In this document: one piece after another, positions 15,501 to 15,997 of the stretch | Position numbering within the stretch: position 1 is the stretch's first letter | How the letters are laid out: every line of letters starts with the position of its first letter | Assembly: GCA_964493945.1 (NCBI GenBank) | Contig: CAZBQG010000087.1 | Span: forward strand, 1 to 15,997 | Reading direction: 5' to 3' | DNA: 15,997 nt | Source: CAZBQG01 sp964493945 | GTDB lineage: Bacteria; Pseudomonadota; Alphaproteobacteria; Rhodospirillales; UBA2165 | Notes under the pieces: model-generated | What the model was told of the DNA's origin: nothing | What the model saw: the letters and a program-made list of their open reading frames with translations, nothing else | Databases searched by the model: none | Position numbers and translations under genes: made by a program

Positions 15501-15704
15501 GGCATGGCGCCTTTGGCCATTTTCCCGGGCGCGGGATCGGAACTCTACCGGGGATTGGGATCGGTGGTGATCGGTGGTCTGGCATTATCGGCATTGCTAA
15601 CCTTGCTGATCGTACCACCCCTGCTGGGTCTGTTCGCGGGCTCCCTGGAGAAAAAGCGCTCCAGGGGACCGCTCACCGGAAGCGCGCCGGCGCCGGCGCA
15701 ATAA
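12516..15704 (+). CDS. RND superfamily efflux pump permease (AcrB/MdtB-like inner-membrane subunit)
   Basis: This 1062-residue protein has the RND layout: TM1 (about 11-33), a large periplasmic loop (about 34-345), TM2-TM6 (about 346-495), a membrane-adjacent linker, TM7 (about 540-558), the second periplasmic loop (about 560-880), and TM8-TM12 (about 884-1040). The family opening is SLIELAVRRPVAV, and the second half repeats the fold. Such pumps export toxic compounds using the proton gradient. In TM4 the relay motif is GMVVDAAIVVLEN: Asp410 is present but its neighbour is Ala411, where AcrB has a second Asp. In TM10 the AcrB lysine is replaced in VGIVVNNAILVV (Asn951, Asn952). The ATG at 12516 is preceded by AGGAAG (12502-12507). 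The adaptor is 51 bases upstream. No outer-membrane channel gene is seen. The substrate cannot be inferred; both drug and metal subfamilies remain possible. Confidence 0.95.
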   Translation: MSLIELAVRRPVAVLSFVLMVVLMGGVALNLIPIQLTPDLRKPFVSIRTSWPGASPVEVEREITNRQEEALKGLDGLEEISSSSRDGSARLSLTFNINTNMNRALMLVNNALTNISGLPFDTRTPRIRTRDSEDNPIAWFVIDTVEGNPRSIFTYKAFIEDVVQDRLERLPGLAVVNVWGGNRKELQVIVDPQKMARFRLTVSEFINSLRNANASVSAGDVSEGKRRYVVRTDNELTTVDRVMGLVIRSQMDSQTGRIARVTLADVADVKFDYTDTDTGIRNMGKRAIVVNMVRDTGVNVMEVMKEIKKAAAELNAGPLKQAGLVMTQTHDDTTYIGSAIKLVQQNILVGGSLAILLLIIFLRSWRATMVVSLAIPVSIVGSFVAMAILGRSINVISLAGIAFAVGMVVDAAIVVLENIFRLRQQGKPPFEAALLGARQVWGAVLVSAVTTVMVFIPILVMKLEVGQLFRDIAVAISVAVTLSLIVSVTVIPSLANRLLRGQVKDVSENMRIPILDWLAGLFVRSVLFYVRKVIQSRVTGLGAFLIILATTVGTTWHLFPKLEYLPEGNRNLVIARLMPPPGYNFAAITRMAERAEAKIRPHMAPITGPESEPGQPPKIKRFWFVIRRGFTIAAAAAIDPTRAGELVPVIKSAVYSEPGSRVFAFQTSVFGRGFGGGRNIDLDISGPNLQGLISVAGRANQLANRVLPRWNGNQIRPIPGLQLSTPEVRILPDSQRLADNGLTAKELGLTIDAFNDGVRVAEVTVQGRRIDLTVRGPQDHIGRTEGVANIPVVTRSGRILPASSLSKVIVTANPSQIRHTERERTITLRIGPSKSIPLETAMDMVRNDVMAKLKAEGLPSGVRLRMSGTADALTKTRDSMAINLSLAVVIVYLVMAILFESFLYPFIIIFTVPLAAAGGFIGLWLLNLKIDQALDMLTMLGFVILVGIVVNNAILVVHQTLLHVREEAMAATDAILEAVRNRIRPIFMSTLTSIFGMAPLAIFPGAGSELYRGLGSVVIGGLALSALLTLLIVPPLLGLFAGSLEKKRSRGPLTGSAPAPAQ

Positions 15705-15718
15705 ACCAGGAGCGGGAC

Positions 15719-15997
15719 ATGATCTTCCGCCAGTTATTCGAAAGCGTCACCTGCACCTATACTTATCTTTTGGGCAGCCGGGCGAACGGTGAGGCGCTGA
15801 TCATTGATCCCGTCATCGACAAGGTGAACCGCTATATGCAGCTTCTGGAGGAGCTGGATCTGACCCTGGTCAAGGCCATCGATACCCATGTCCATGCCGA
15901 TCACATTACAGGTCTGGGTGAATTGCGCGACCGCACCCGCTGCGTCACGGTGATGGGCAGGGAAGCCAAGGTGGACGTGGTCTCCATGCGGGTCGGC
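15719..15997 (+). CDS. Metallo-beta-lactamase-fold hydrolase, persulfide dioxygenase (ETHE1)-like, partial
   Basis: Only the first 93 residues are in the window. The reading frame is open to the last base. They start MIFRQLFESVTCTYTYLLGS and contain ALIIDPVIDKVNRYMQLLEEL, then the metal-binding motif THVHADH (56-62; His57, His59, Asp61, His62), followed by ITGLGELRDRT. This matches the ETHE1/persulfide dioxygenase branch, non-heme iron enzymes that oxidise glutathione persulfide to sulfite in sulfide detoxification. Glyoxalase II-like members share the motif and cannot be excluded from this part alone. AGGAG (15708-15712) precedes the ATG by 6 bases. It starts 14 bases after the RND pump stop, so co-transcription with the pump is likely. 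Confidence 0.85.
   Translation, partial: MIFRQLFESVTCTYTYLLGSRANGEALIIDPVIDKVNRYMQLLEELDLTLVKAIDTHVHADHITGLGELRDRTRCVTVMGREAKVDVVSMRVG

Overview
The window is a chromosomal segment of a moderately GC-rich alphaproteobacterium. A Rhodospirillales-like lineage is likely: the protein sequences (FabI, AroC, Dxs, TlyA, double-domain Usp) read as alphaproteobacterial, and xseB-ispA-dxs-tlyA is a gene order known from that class. The assignment is inferred from sequence style, not from a search. A run of 10 N inside one gene indicates a draft or metagenomic assembly. There are no rRNA or tRNA genes, CRISPR arrays or insertion sequences. Coding density is very high, and no stretch above 300 bases lacks a gene.

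Layout. (1) 66-650, plus: an SRAP/YedK-type abasic-site protein. (2) 686-3174, minus: pdxH, then a cation diffusion facilitator translated from TTG, then a tandem-domain universal stress protein behind an AT-rich 97-base gap. (3) 3350-5760, plus: a glycine-zipper lipoprotein with a good extended -10 promoter, then fabI and aroC, tightly spaced. (4) 5764-10654, minus, convergent with aroC: a histone-deacetylase-family hydrolase, xseB, ispA, dxs and tlyA. The isoprenoid pair (Dxs makes DXP, IspA makes prenyl diphosphate) sits between a DNA-repair nuclease subunit and an rRNA methyltransferase, with overlapping or closely spaced reading frames. (5) 10917-15997, plus: a periplasmic adaptor and an RND inner-membrane pump, followed after 14 bases by the start of a metallo-beta-lactamase-fold protein resembling persulfide dioxygenases, cut off by the window end.

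Most genes are housekeeping. The least ordinary object is the RND adaptor. Its conserved core is flanked at both ends by the same module: two tandem 11-residue repeats of the type xMSPEEKQKFF, joined to the core through Gly/Arg-rich low-complexity linkers. Other points of note: a CDF transporter that has lost both histidines of metal site B; a PdxH whose usual Arg-Lys pair for FMN phosphate reads Pro-Thr; a perfect 15-bp palindrome upstream of the pump operon; and an assembly gap whose two edges duplicate the same six bases, so that closing it restores an intact deacetylase gene.
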